Part shown: one piece after another, positions 50,895-59,032 of the stretch
Layout: each line of letters begins with the position of its first letter
Numbering within the stretch: the first letter of the stretch is position 1
Source of the DNA: Pseudoalteromonas nigrifaciens
GTDB lineage: Bacteria; Pseudomonadota; Gammaproteobacteria; Enterobacterales; Alteromonadaceae
Assembly: GCF_002221505.1 (NCBI RefSeq)
Contig: NZ_CP011036.1
Location: 3,162,001-3,226,000, forward strand
Direction: 5' to 3'
DNA: 64,000 bases
Translations under genes and position numbers: made by a program
The notes under the pieces: generated by a model
Told to the model about the DNA's origin: nothing
The model's input: only the letters and a program-made list of their open reading frames with translations
Database searches by the model: none

Positions 50895-51374
50895 CTAGGT
50901 TTTACGCTTTGCGTGCAGCGCTAAACGCTCTAACTTTTCTTTTAGCGAAGGGGGGGCTGAGGCGGCTATGGCATTTAAATAATCGGCTGTTTGTTCGCTC
51001 ATTTTACGAGAATTAGTTATTGGGGTATTAATGGTTTTACTTACTGCGCCCAAGCGTTGTGTTGCTTGTGGATTAGCGGTAATTTTTATTTGCCCAAGCT
51101 CAGCCATGCCCGCGGCTCTAAAATGCGAGAGCATATCCATTTTTAAGTAATTTAGTCTAAGCGCAATAGGCGCAGATACCGCTTCGATCATTAAAGTACC
51201 ATCGCGGTAGTTACTCACGCGGCATTTATCACCCAGTTTGGGGCCTAAAAAGTCTTTAAGTAAGGTTTGCTGGGTATCGAGTGCTTGGCTTTTACCTGCA
51301 TAAGCCGACAAGCGGTTATTCAGTCCTGCCATAATGTCAGTTAATGGTTTTGGCGCATACCTGTCTTTAGCCAT
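50895..51374 (-). CDS. dciA: DUF721 protein, DciA-like replicative helicase loader
   Basis: DciA recruits and helps load DnaB in bacteria that lack phage-derived DnaC. The 159-residue protein has the DUF721 core (FLGPKLGDKCRVSNYRDGTLMIEAVSAPIALRLNYLKMDMLSHFR, roughly residues 43-90) and a Lys/Thr-rich tail. In related genomes this gene commonly sits next to secA; here it is about 5 kb from secA and inverted. Identity as DciA follows from the domain family. Confidence 0.8.
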   Translation of the reverse strand: MAKDRYAPKPLTDIMAGLNNRLSAYAGKSQALDTQQTLLKDFLGPKLGDKCRVSNYRDGTLMIEAVSAPIALRLNYLKMDMLSHFRAAGMAELGQIKITANPQATQRLGAVSKTINTPITNSRKMSEQTADYLNAIAASAPPSLKEKLERLALHAKRKT

Positions 51375-51454
51375 TTAACACCTCGTAAAAACTCAATAAT
51401 GCGGTTACTCAAATCGAAATAACCCTCGACTTGAGTATACACTGAGCGCAGTGA

Positions 51455-52804
51455 CTAAGCGCCCGCTATTTGCATTTGTTCAATTAACACAGAGCCAGTT
51501 TGAATGCCACCACGGCGCTCTATGTCGCCACCAATAGCTGATATTCCTTTAAACATATCTTTTAAGTTACCGGCAATGGTAATTTCGCTTACTGGATATT
51601 GGATTTCGCCATTTTCTACCCAAAAACCAGCCGCACCACGCGAGTAATCACCAGTTACTGTATTTACGCCCTGCCCCATTAGCTCTGTTACTAATAAGCC
51701 TGTACCCATGGTTTTAAGTAGCGCGGTTAAATCGCTATGTGTTTGCTCAACTAACCAGTTATGTATACCGCCAGCGTGCCCTGTTGGTGTCATATTCATT
51801 TTACGCGCAGCATAGCTTGCAAGTAGGTAAGTTTGTAACTCGCCACCTTGAATGATTTCTCTATCAAAGGTTTTAACACCTTCGCTGTCAAACGGCGACG
51901 ATGCGAGCCCTTTGAGTATATGCGGACGCTCGGCAATATTTACGCAATTGCTAAATACTTGTGTACCTAGGCTATCGAGTAAAAAACTCGATTTACGATA
52001 CAGCGCACCACCACCAATGGCCGACACTAAATGGCCAAATAATGAATTAGCAATGTCAGCTCTAAATATTACCGGTACTTTCATGGTGCCTAATTTTTGG
52101 CTATTTAATTTAGCTAAAGTTTCGGCTGCAGCTTCAAGCCCCACTGCTGCGGCATCATTTAAACCAGCTTGATCGCGTGCTACGGTGTAAGCAGAGTCGC
52201 GTTGCATTTGCTCGCCATCTTTACCAATTACCATAGTACTTATGCTGTGGCGAGTACGCGGAAAACCAGCAATTAAACCATGGCTATTGCCATAAACACG
52301 CAAACCTTGGTGCGATGAAAAACTTGCGCCGTCTGAGTTAACAATGCGCTCATCCGCATTTAACGCTGCTTGCTCTGCAGCATGACAAAACTCAATACCT
52401 TGCTCTGGGCTTACATCCCATGGATGGTATAAATCGAGATCTTTGGGTGAAAACTCAAGTAGCTCTTTATCTGCAACACCGTTAAAAGGGTCGTCTGAGG
52501 TGAATTTTGCAATATCAATGGCTTTTTCAACCACAGTGCGTAGCGTTTTAGGGCTTAAATCTGCGGTAGACGCAGAGCCTTTATTATTACCTACATACAC
52601 ACTAATGCCTAAACCGCCATCTTGGTTAAACTCAATGGTTTCTACTTCGCCCATGCGAGTGCTAACCGACAGCCCTGAAGTGCTAGACATAGCCGCTTCT
52701 GCCGCTGTGGCACCGAGTTTTTTCGCATGCTCGAGCACTGCTGCTACCGCATCTTTTACTTGAGATATTTGAGAATAAATTGGATCGTGTTGTTGGCTTT
52801 TCAT
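51455..52804 (-). CDS. pmbA: Metalloprotease PmbA (TldE)
   Basis: PmbA/TldE forms a heterodimeric zinc protease with TldD that degrades unfolded peptides and matures microcin and CcdA-type substrates. The 449-residue protein shows FNQDGGLGISVYVG, LNAAAVGLEAAAETL-like spacing, GGGALYRKSSFL and the C-terminal ETVTGDYSRGAAGFWVENGE-like segment (here NTVTGDYSRGAAGFWVENGE). PmbA lacks the HExxxH that TldD carries, and none is seen here. It diverges from darP, as in E. coli. Confidence 0.94.
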   Translation of the reverse strand: MKSQQHDPIYSQISQVKDAVAAVLEHAKKLGATAAEAAMSSTSGLSVSTRMGEVETIEFNQDGGLGISVYVGNNKGSASTADLSPKTLRTVVEKAIDIAKFTSDDPFNGVADKELLEFSPKDLDLYHPWDVSPEQGIEFCHAAEQAALNADERIVNSDGASFSSHQGLRVYGNSHGLIAGFPRTRHSISTMVIGKDGEQMQRDSAYTVARDQAGLNDAAAVGLEAAAETLAKLNSQKLGTMKVPVIFRADIANSLFGHLVSAIGGGALYRKSSFLLDSLGTQVFSNCVNIAERPHILKGLASSPFDSEGVKTFDREIIQGGELQTYLLASYAARKMNMTPTGHAGGIHNWLVEQTHSDLTALLKTMGTGLLVTELMGQGVNTVTGDYSRGAAGFWVENGEIQYPVSEITIAGNLKDMFKGISAIGGDIERRGGIQTGSVLIEQMQIAGA

Positions 52805-52949
52805 AAATTAAGTCCTGAGCCTTGAAGGCAATGTTGCACACATTTTTTATATTTAAATGCTAACACACTCAATGCATCACATCAGCTAATATTCCTCTGT
52901 ATGATAATCATGTATAATGGCAGAAGTTATTTTTATTTAAGAGCACCCC

Positions 52950-53483
52950 ATGGCGAAGAAAAAAAGCAAGCCTGCTGATATTGAAGAAGAAATTGAATAT
53001 GTCTCAAAAACCGAACTGAAGCGTGAAGCACAAGAATTTCATCAGTTAGGGACTGAAATTGCCAAAATGGGTAAAAAGCAGCGTGAGCGCTTGCCATTAA
53101 ATGATGATTTAAAAGCCGCAATGGTTGTTGCCGATAAAATTAGCAATAAAAGCGATGCTTATCGTCGTCATTTAAACTACATAGCTAAAACACTGCGCAC
53201 CGTAGAGAACATCGATGCTATAAGATCAATTATCGATGTTATGCTTAATAAAAATAACCAAGCTGAAGTGTTGGTCAAAAAAATTGAGCAATTACGTGCA
53301 GACCTAATTGAACAAGGTGATGACCTAATCAATGAGACTATAGAGCAGTTCCCATCGCTTGATCGTCAACAAATGCGCCAGCTAGTTCGTAATGCAGCTA
53401 AAGAAGCGAAAGATGAAAAACCTGGTAGAGGTTACAAAGAGCTATTTCAATATTTGAAAGATGCCCATCAAGTTACTTACTAA
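52950..53483 (+). CDS. darP: Ribosome-associated protein DarP (YjgA, DUF615)
   Basis: DarP binds late 50S assembly intermediates. The 177-residue protein is highly charged and helical: EEEIEYVSKTELKREAQEF, QRERLPLNDDLKAAM, RRHLNYIAKTLR and PSLDRQQMRQLVRNAAKE are family hallmarks. The arrangement opposite pmbA is conserved. A terminator follows 20 bases after its stop. Confidence 0.95.
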   Translation: MAKKKSKPADIEEEIEYVSKTELKREAQEFHQLGTEIAKMGKKQRERLPLNDDLKAAMVVADKISNKSDAYRRHLNYIAKTLRTVENIDAIRSIIDVMLNKNNQAEVLVKKIEQLRADLIEQGDDLINETIEQFPSLDRQQMRQLVRNAAKEAKDEKPGRGYKELFQYLKDAHQVTY

Positions 53484-53503
53484 CAGATTAAAAAATATAC
53501 TTT

Positions 53504-53529
53504 AAAAAGGTGCTACGGCACCTTTTTTT
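53504..53529 (+). terminator. Terminator after darP
   Basis: AAAAAGGTGC / GCACCTTTTT with a TACG loop and a continuing T-run. The last two Ts are shared with the candidate FNR box of hemN. Confidence 0.88.
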
Positions 53530-53569
53530 GTTGTAGATCAACCCGCCCTGCTAAACATTTTTTTATAAT
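53528..53569 (+). promoter_or_regulatory. hemN: Candidate class II FNR-dependent promoter of hemN
   Basis: TTGTT-GTAG-ATCAA at 53528-53541 matches the FNR consensus TTGAT-N4-ATCAA at nine of ten defined bases. A perfect -10 TATAAT lies at 53564-53569. With a start about 53576, the box centre is at -41.5, the exact class II activation position. No good -35 hexamer is needed in such promoters. Confidence 0.7.
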
Positions 53570-53601
53570 CAGCACCTAAATAATATACCAAGGTGCGCGT
53601 G

Positions 53602-54975
53602 ATGATTAAACTTCCAAAATGGGATCAAACCCTAATAAATAAATATAATGTGTCTGGCCCACGTTATACATCGTACCCCACGGCACTGTCGCTAACTGAG
53701 GGCTATCAACAGCAAGACTTACTCAGTGCGATTGAGTCATCAAACAGCCGTGCATTGTCTTTATATATACATATTCCGTTTTGTAGTCAGCTTTGTTATT
53801 ACTGTGGCTGCAATAAAATTATTACTCGCCATCAGTCAAAAGCCGACACCTACCTTGATTTTTTAGCCATAGAAATTGCAGCCCAAGCGCCTCTATTTAA
53901 AGACTACACCCTAGAGCAACTACATTTAGGCGGTGGTACACCTACCTTTTTAACTACGCAGCAAATGAGCCGTTTAGTTAAACTTTTGGAGCTGCACTTT
54001 AATTTTACCGACGCCACTGAGCGTGGTATTGAAATTGACCCTCGATCGCTTGCCGATAACATGTTGGTTGATTTAAGTAACTTAGGTTTTAACCGCGTAT
54101 CATTTGGTATTCAAGACTTTAATGATGAAGTGCAGCTAGCAGTAAACCGTCCGCAAAATGCCGATACAGTAAAGCAGTTAATCACCCAAGCCCGTGAATT
54201 AGGGTTTAAATCGATTAATGCCGACATGATTTACGGCCTCCCATTGCAAACGCCACAAAGCTTTAAACAAACCATAGAGCAGTTGCTTGAGCTTAGCCCT
54301 GATCGTGTTTCGGTATTTAATTACGCTCACCTTCCAGAGCGTTTTGCAGCACAACGTAAAATTAAAGATGCCGACTTACCCAGTGCACACAACAAGCTAA
54401 CTATGTTTAAAAACACCTTAGAGCAAATGACTCAAGCCGGTTATCAATTTATTGGTATGGACCATTTTGCTAAAGTTAATAACGAACTCGCTGTGGCACA
54501 AAATGCGGGGCAATTACACCGTAACTTTCAAGGGTATACTACCCACGGAAACTGCGATTTATTAGGTTTAGGGGTTTCATCTATATCACAAATTGGCACT
54601 GCCATTTTACAAAATCAAAAAGAGTTAAAGCATTATTATCATAGTGTAGAAACGCAAAGCGGCTGTGCCATCACCAAAGGCATGCACTTAAGTGCCGATG
54701 ATGTAATACGCGCTGATGCAATTAAACAGCTTATATGCCAGTTTGAGTTAGATATGGAGGCATTTAGTGCCAAACATGCACTTAACTTTAACCACTACTT
54801 TGCTGATGCACTAACGGCAATTGAGCCTTTAATTGCTGATGGGATGGTCACTATTGAAAATAATATGATTAGTGTCACTGCTAGAGGTAATTTATTTATT
54901 CGTATTATTTGTATGTGCTTTGACGCTCACTTACAAAAACAGCTAAATGCAACGCGTTTTTCTCGGGTTATTTAA
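53602..54975 (+). CDS. hemN: Oxygen-independent coproporphyrinogen III oxidase
   Basis: HemN is the radical-SAM enzyme that makes protoporphyrinogen IX in haem synthesis without oxygen. With the ATG at 53602 (AAGGT seven bases upstream) the protein is 457 residues; the frame also opens at a GTG at 53593. Cys61, Cys65 and Cys68 form the CxxxCxxC cluster, followed by Cys70. LHLGGGTPTFL, IEIDPRS, RVSFGIQDF and ADMIYGLPLQT are family motifs. An FNR-type promoter upstream fits anaerobic induction. Confidence 0.96.
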   Translation: MIKLPKWDQTLINKYNVSGPRYTSYPTALSLTEGYQQQDLLSAIESSNSRALSLYIHIPFCSQLCYYCGCNKIITRHQSKADTYLDFLAIEIAAQAPLFKDYTLEQLHLGGGTPTFLTTQQMSRLVKLLELHFNFTDATERGIEIDPRSLADNMLVDLSNLGFNRVSFGIQDFNDEVQLAVNRPQNADTVKQLITQARELGFKSINADMIYGLPLQTPQSFKQTIEQLLELSPDRVSVFNYAHLPERFAAQRKIKDADLPSAHNKLTMFKNTLEQMTQAGYQFIGMDHFAKVNNELAVAQNAGQLHRNFQGYTTHGNCDLLGLGVSSISQIGTAILQNQKELKHYYHSVETQSGCAITKGMHLSADDVIRADAIKQLICQFELDMEAFSAKHALNFNHYFADALTAIEPLIADGMVTIENNMISVTARGNLFIRIICMCFDAHLQKQLNATRFSRVI

Positions 54976-55005
54976 CCCTCAGCCCGAGTAGTAAATTTAA
55001 AACGA

Positions 55006-55030
55006 AAAAGCAGACCTGAGGTCTGCTTTT
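55006..55030. terminator. Bidirectional terminator between hemN and the DUF2489 gene
   Basis: An 11-bp stem AAAAGCAGACC / GGTCTGCTTTT with a TGA loop lies between convergent genes. An additional hairpin CTCGGG/CCCGAG overlaps the hemN stop. Confidence 0.88.
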
Positions 55031-55062
55031 GTATTTTGTGCTTTAAATTATTTAAACGCTGA

Positions 55063-55578
55063 TTAATTAAATACCACGTTTTCGCTGCCAGGGGCGGCTT
55101 TAAACTCAATAATAATTTTAGCACAGTCAGCTATAATCTCATCTTTATGTGTCTCTTCGGCACGCCAGCGAGCTGTATCTAACTTAAATATTTCTTTTTT
55201 GGTATATTTTTTACGCGCATCATGAGTCGGCATTTCTTTAACTACTTGGTACATTTTATAAATGCCCGAGTATTTTGTCGTTAAATCTTGCTCGTCTTCA
55301 AAACCATATTGCGACATAAGTACCCAAATACGTAAACAGCCTTCTGAAAACTCACACTGCTGTTCATGCATTGCACGCGCGATTAAATGAATGCTGTCGG
55401 CTAATTTGGCGTTACGCTTTAAACGCGACTGCTTAAGCTTTTGCTGTTGCTCAGCCTGCTTTTTAACAATCAGTTTTTTTTGCGCGCTTAACTTATAAAG
55501 CAACTGACCCGCATAAAATGCTAAGCCCACTATAATAGCAGCACCTACAAATAAGGCTAAGATCACCGCTGTACTCAT
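55063..55578 (-). CDS. DUF2489 membrane protein
   Basis: This 171-residue protein has one N-terminal membrane helix (about residues 5-27), a basic coiled-coil linker (KKQAEQQQKLKQSRLKRN), and a cytoplasmic domain with HLIARAMHEQQCEFSEGCLRIWVLM and MPTHDARKKYTKKEIFKLD. This matches DUF2489, which often sits next to yihI and hemN in marine gammaproteobacteria. Function is unknown. It starts 13 bases after the yihI stop, so the two are one operon. Confidence 0.8.
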   Translation of the reverse strand: MSTAVILALFVGAAIIVGLAFYAGQLLYKLSAQKKLIVKKQAEQQQKLKQSRLKRNAKLADSIHLIARAMHEQQCEFSEGCLRIWVLMSQYGFEDEQDLTTKYSGIYKMYQVVKEMPTHDARKKYTKKEIFKLDTARWRAEETHKDEIIADCAKIIIEFKAAPGSENVVFN

Positions 55579-55591
55579 TTAATAACCCTTA

Positions 55592-56176
55592 TTACTTGTC
55601 TTCTTCGTCTAACCATTCGTTAGCAAGATCGTTCGATAAATACTGATCGAAGTCTGAATTACTTTCTTCGCTAAAGTCATCTTCAAACTCTTCTTCATCT
55701 TCATCCTCGATACCAAGCAATTTACACAATGCTTGATGACGAGCAATACGACTATTAAAGTACTTAGCATCTTTACCCGTTAGCATTTCGCCATTTTCAT
55801 GACGCTCTACTAATTTAAGTAAGCGCTCATCATTTTCAAGTGCTTCTAGCTCTTGCTCAGGCGTAAACTCTGGCTCTGCTGACTTTTTAAGCTCAACAGT
55901 TGGCTTTAAGTTACGTTTTATTTCTACTTTAGGTGCAGCTGCAACAGCTATTAATGGCACAGGTTTTTTACTGCCAATGCGTTTATCTTTAGTTCCCGTG
56001 TTACTTTTTTGGCTATCATCATTTAATAGCTCAGGGGTATTACGAGATCCAGGCTTAGCACCTTTGGTTTTTTTAACACGTTGCTCTTTTAATGCACGCA
56101 TTTCTTTAAGCTTATCTTGGCTTAAACGTACTGGTCCATTTGCTGGGCTTTTGCGTGACTTTTTAGTTCTACTCAT
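55592..56176 (-). CDS. yihI: Der GTPase-activating protein YihI
   Basis: YihI stimulates the GTPase Der (EngA) and so tunes 50S subunit assembly. The 194-residue protein has a basic, disordered N-terminus (SRTKKSRKSP, PGSRN), the conserved block DKRIGSKKPVPL, the helical EQELEALENDERLLKLVERHENGEMLT and a very acidic tail (DEDEEEFEDDFSEE). It lies between hemN and engB, as in E. coli. Confidence 0.92.
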   Translation of the reverse strand: MSRTKKSRKSPANGPVRLSQDKLKEMRALKEQRVKKTKGAKPGSRNTPELLNDDSQKSNTGTKDKRIGSKKPVPLIAVAAAPKVEIKRNLKPTVELKKSAEPEFTPEQELEALENDERLLKLVERHENGEMLTGKDAKYFNSRIARHQALCKLLGIEDEDEEEFEDDFSEESNSDFDQYLSNDLANEWLDEEDK

Positions 56177-56348
56177 ATCTTGATCATCTCACTTAAGAGG
56201 TTTTGGGCGAGGCGCAAATCAATGGGCATCGCAATGCTGGCCTAGCCAGAAGAATTCAGTTTGCGCTTTAGAGGCTGGGTTTCTCTATTTAGCGCTTAAA
56301 ACAGCTTACTGCTCGTTTTTAAACGGTGGCTATTGTAACAGGACAAAT

Positions 56349-56709
56349 AAAAAGGCGGTAGAGAAAACATCTCTACCGCCTACTAATCTGAGCGCCATTA
56401 TCTGGACACTTCTCCCTTCGACTTTTTAGTCTTTATTATTGTTATTATTTTTACCTATCCCTATTATTATTATTTTTACCTTCCGTGTAGCATTCCATTT
56501 TGTTTTTATTATTAAACTTCCATGAGTTTTTATTATTTTCGGTCTTCCTAACGCTTTTTTGTTATTTCCTTTGCTAGCACCAATTTGTGCTATGTAGTCG
56601 TGTCGCGCTACTGTCCTTATAGCTTATTCCATTTTGTTATTGTTTTTTGCGACAGGGGTTAATGTACCTGTTAATAATTTTGTTACAACTAATTTATATA
56701 TCTTTTATT
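56349..56709 (-). ncRNA. csrC: CsrB/CsrC-family regulatory RNA candidate (CsrA sponge)
   Basis: A predicted 361-nt minus-strand RNA runs from about 56709 to the T-tract at 56349. It carries nine GGA motifs in A-rich context (plus-strand TCC at 56413, 56458, 56482, 56494, 56519, 56546, 56567, 56614, 56628), against one GGA on the opposite strand within it. One GGA lies in a GCTA/TAGC hairpin loop, and ACAAAATGGAAT occurs twice. Such RNAs sequester CsrA/RsmA. The locus, upstream of yihI and facing engB, is the csrC position in E. coli. There is no coding frame. The name is by analogy; sequence identity with E. coli CsrC is not apparent. Confidence 0.8.
56354..56380 (-). terminator. Terminator of the CsrC-like RNA
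   Basis: A perfect 10-bp stem GGCGGTAGAG / CTCTACCGCC is followed, on the minus strand only, by TTTTTATTTG. No gene other than the proposed RNA would use it. Confidence 0.9.
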
Positions 56710-56715
56710 AAAAGG

Positions 56716-56721
56716 ATTATA
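56716..56721 (-). promoter_or_regulatory. -10 element of the CsrC-like RNA
   Basis: A perfect TATAAT on the minus strand places the start near 56709. No good -35 hexamer lies 16-18 bp upstream (GTAATG), which is what an activator-dependent promoter would show. Confidence 0.6.
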
Positions 56722-56777
56722 ACAAAAAACACAAAAACCATTACATTACATCAAGTTAACAATTTAATGGTTTTTAA

Positions 56778-56795
56778 AATAAGACTTATCTCACA
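56778..56795 (-). promoter_or_regulatory. GacA/UvrY-like upstream activating site
   Basis: On the minus strand TGTGAG-ATAAGT-CTTATT matches TGTAAG-N6-CTTACA at nine of twelve defined bases, centred about -78 from the predicted start. A further perfect half-site TGTAAG lies at 56819-56814. Csr/Rsm RNAs are normally activated from such sites. Confidence 0.5.
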
Positions 56796-56851
56796 GCTAT
56801 GCATGGTCAATGTCTTACATGAATAAAGACTATAAAAGTAATTTTAAGCAC

Positions 56852-58953
56852 ATCGAGTAGGGTGAGGCTTTTGCCTCATCCCTCTCACAGAACCGTACGT
56901 ACGGGCCTCGTATACGGCTCCTGTATTCTTCTATCCCTTCGGCTTATTTTCTAAACGCCGATTGAGCAAGCCATCCTGTACTTACTTTTTCCATTGAATA
57001 TAAACCTTGCTCCTCAAACCATTGGTTTGGCATCGCTACATTCGATAATGGACTTAGAGAGTTTCGCCATGAGTTCATTTTGATGAACTTAAATGGCGGC
57101 TTTTTCCCTAATTGTTTTAGTCGCTTATGCAACCTCGCTGGGTTTTTCCACAACCTTAACTGAATTGCCCTTAATCGTCGTCTCACCCACCTTGCCAACA
57201 AATTTAGCACTCGTTTACAATTGGCTATACTGAAATAATTTACAAAGCCGCGCACCACTGGATTGAGTCTTTTTATTACTTCAATTAAGTTCATGCCACT
57301 ATTTCGCTTTGTTAATCGTTTAACTCTTTGTTTAAAGCCTTTGAGTTTTGTGGCTTGGATACGCGTCCAATTACTGCCTATCTCCACTCCCAAAAATTTT
57401 ACGCCTTCACTACTATGCGCTATGTGCGTTTTCTTTTCGTTGACTGTTAACTTTAAGCCTTTTTCGAGTATCTGAGTCGCTACTGTGAGTGCATTCTTGG
57501 CTGCTTTTTCTGTGCAGCATAAGATCAATATGTCGTCGGCGTACCTCACTATTCTGTGATTTCGCTTTTTCATTTCTTGATCAAATGCATCTAGGTAGAT
57601 ATTCGCCAACAGTGGACTGATAACACCACCTTGTGGACTTCCTAGCTCACTCGCTTCCCAATTATTGCCTATCATTACTCCGCTTTTTAAAAACTGTTTG
57701 AGCAGTTTTAAGATGCTACCGTCTGTCACTTTGCTTTTGACGCTGCTTATGATCAAGTCGTGATCGAGTAGGTCAAAACACTTCGACAGATCCATATCAA
57801 CCACCCACTCACGGTGATATTTACGAATAAATACCGTGGCTTTGCTGATGGCGTCATGACAACTTCGTTTCGGCCTGTACCCATAACTTGATGGGTGAAA
57901 GTCGATGTCGAAGAGCGGTTGGAGAATGTTCAATAGTGTTTGTTGTACTATGCGGTCGCGAACTGTTGGAATTCCCAGCAGTCTCACACCACCATCATCT
58001 TTCGGTATTTCTATCCGTTTGACTGGCTGTGCGCGATACTGCTTGCTTTGCAGTTCACCTTGCAGTTGTTTCAAGTTTTCTTCTAAATTCAAGGCGAACG
58101 CGGCTATGGACTGCCTATCTATTCCGGCCGCTCCTTTCGCTGCTTTCACTTTTTTGAATCCCTTGTACAGGTTATTAATATCTAATAATTGCCCATACAA
58201 GCTGTAGTAAACTGTCATCAATTGCCTTTGCTTACGGTATGTCTGTCGTTTCACATTGATGTATAGTGGTGTTCTTCATGAGGACATTAGGTGTGCTAGC
58301 CGAATGGCAATCTGCCTAAGTGGTCGCTCATTACTCCCATGCTCGGCCTTCAGTTCTCAGCGTCCACATTCCTGCTTAGCCGTCATCTCTTGCCTATTTC
58401 CGTCGAAATACATGTGAGCCTATACGTCGATACTCCTGATTTTCATACACTTAAAGAATACTTCCCCCCTTCGCAATCAATTAAAACTTTTGATTAAAAT
58501 TGACCCTATCAAACATTCTGTTGATAGTCGGCTTGGTTTTGTCCTCCACACCATTACTGGCTTTCATCGGCCTAGCCTTACTCACTACTACGGGTTCATC
58601 TGCCACCTCACACCGACGTTAAACCTTGGGTTTCCCCTTGAGTTTAGGCCACTTATTTACACTAAGTTTAGATGCCAGGCTTCCCCAGTTACTGCACTGG
58701 CTCCCTGTTAGAAATCCCACCCTCAAGCACAGTATTGGTCTGACTAAGTATAGGGCGTTGCGCTATTTTGCACGCTGACCCACCAATACTGCCGAAACAG
58801 GTTACGGTTAGTTGTGTACCTCTAACTTCTTATGGCTTCCTTCAGACCCCACCGTTGGCCAGTGACGCCCTTGCCATTCAGATTATCTTCCCCTTAGTCA
58901 GGGTAATAAGGCATCTTTCAGCCTATCGGGTTTGCCAGCTTCGCTGGGCAAAC
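56852..58953 (-). mobile_element. Group II intron, copy 2
   Basis: This copy is offset by 10,480 bases from copy 1, in the same orientation, with the same 2102-base length. The ends shared by both copies are 56850 and 58958. It is inserted directly after the T-tract of the cytochrome c terminator, again in the sense direction. The base pair GT follows the 3' end in both copies. Its 3' end lies only about 60 bases upstream of the GacA-like site of the CsrC-like RNA. Confidence 0.88.
56944..58254 (-). CDS. ltrA: Group II intron reverse transcriptase/maturase, copy 2
   Basis: The 436 residues are identical to those of copy 1 at 46464-47774, including YADD, SPQGG and the X domain. No frameshift is present, so this copy should also be functional. 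Exact identity points to recent movement or gene conversion. Confidence 0.95.
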   Translation of the reverse strand: MKRQTYRKQRQLMTVYYSLYGQLLDINNLYKGFKKVKAAKGAAGIDRQSIAAFALNLEENLKQLQGELQSKQYRAQPVKRIEIPKDDGGVRLLGIPTVRDRIVQQTLLNILQPLFDIDFHPSSYGYRPKRSCHDAISKATVFIRKYHREWVVDMDLSKCFDLLDHDLIISSVKSKVTDGSILKLLKQFLKSGVMIGNNWEASELGSPQGGVISPLLANIYLDAFDQEMKKRNHRIVRYADDILILCCTEKAAKNALTVATQILEKGLKLTVNEKKTHIAHSSEGVKFLGVEIGSNWTRIQATKLKGFKQRVKRLTKRNSGMNLIEVIKRLNPVVRGFVNYFSIANCKRVLNLLARWVRRRLRAIQLRLWKNPARLHKRLKQLGKKPPFKFIKMNSWRNSLSPLSNVAMPNQWFEEQGLYSMEKVSTGWLAQSAFRK

Positions 58954-58980
58954 AAAAAAAGCAGCCTAAGCTGCTTTTTT
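58954..58980 (-). terminator. Terminator of cytochrome c4 gene and intron 2 target
   Basis: An 11-bp stem AAAAAAGCAGC / GCTGCTTTTTT with a CTAA loop. Its minus-strand T-tract ends at 58954, next to the first intron base at 58953. Confidence 0.9.
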
Positions 58981-59032
58981 GTACATATTGTAGTTTATTA
59001 CATTAATAATAATTAAATAAATAAATACAACT

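Noticed and set aside
56430..56520. TTATTATTATT-type low-complexity stretch as a microsatellite
   Set aside because: On the other strand these are the A-rich spacers between GGA motifs of the CsrC-like RNA, which explains the composition better than a simple repeat.
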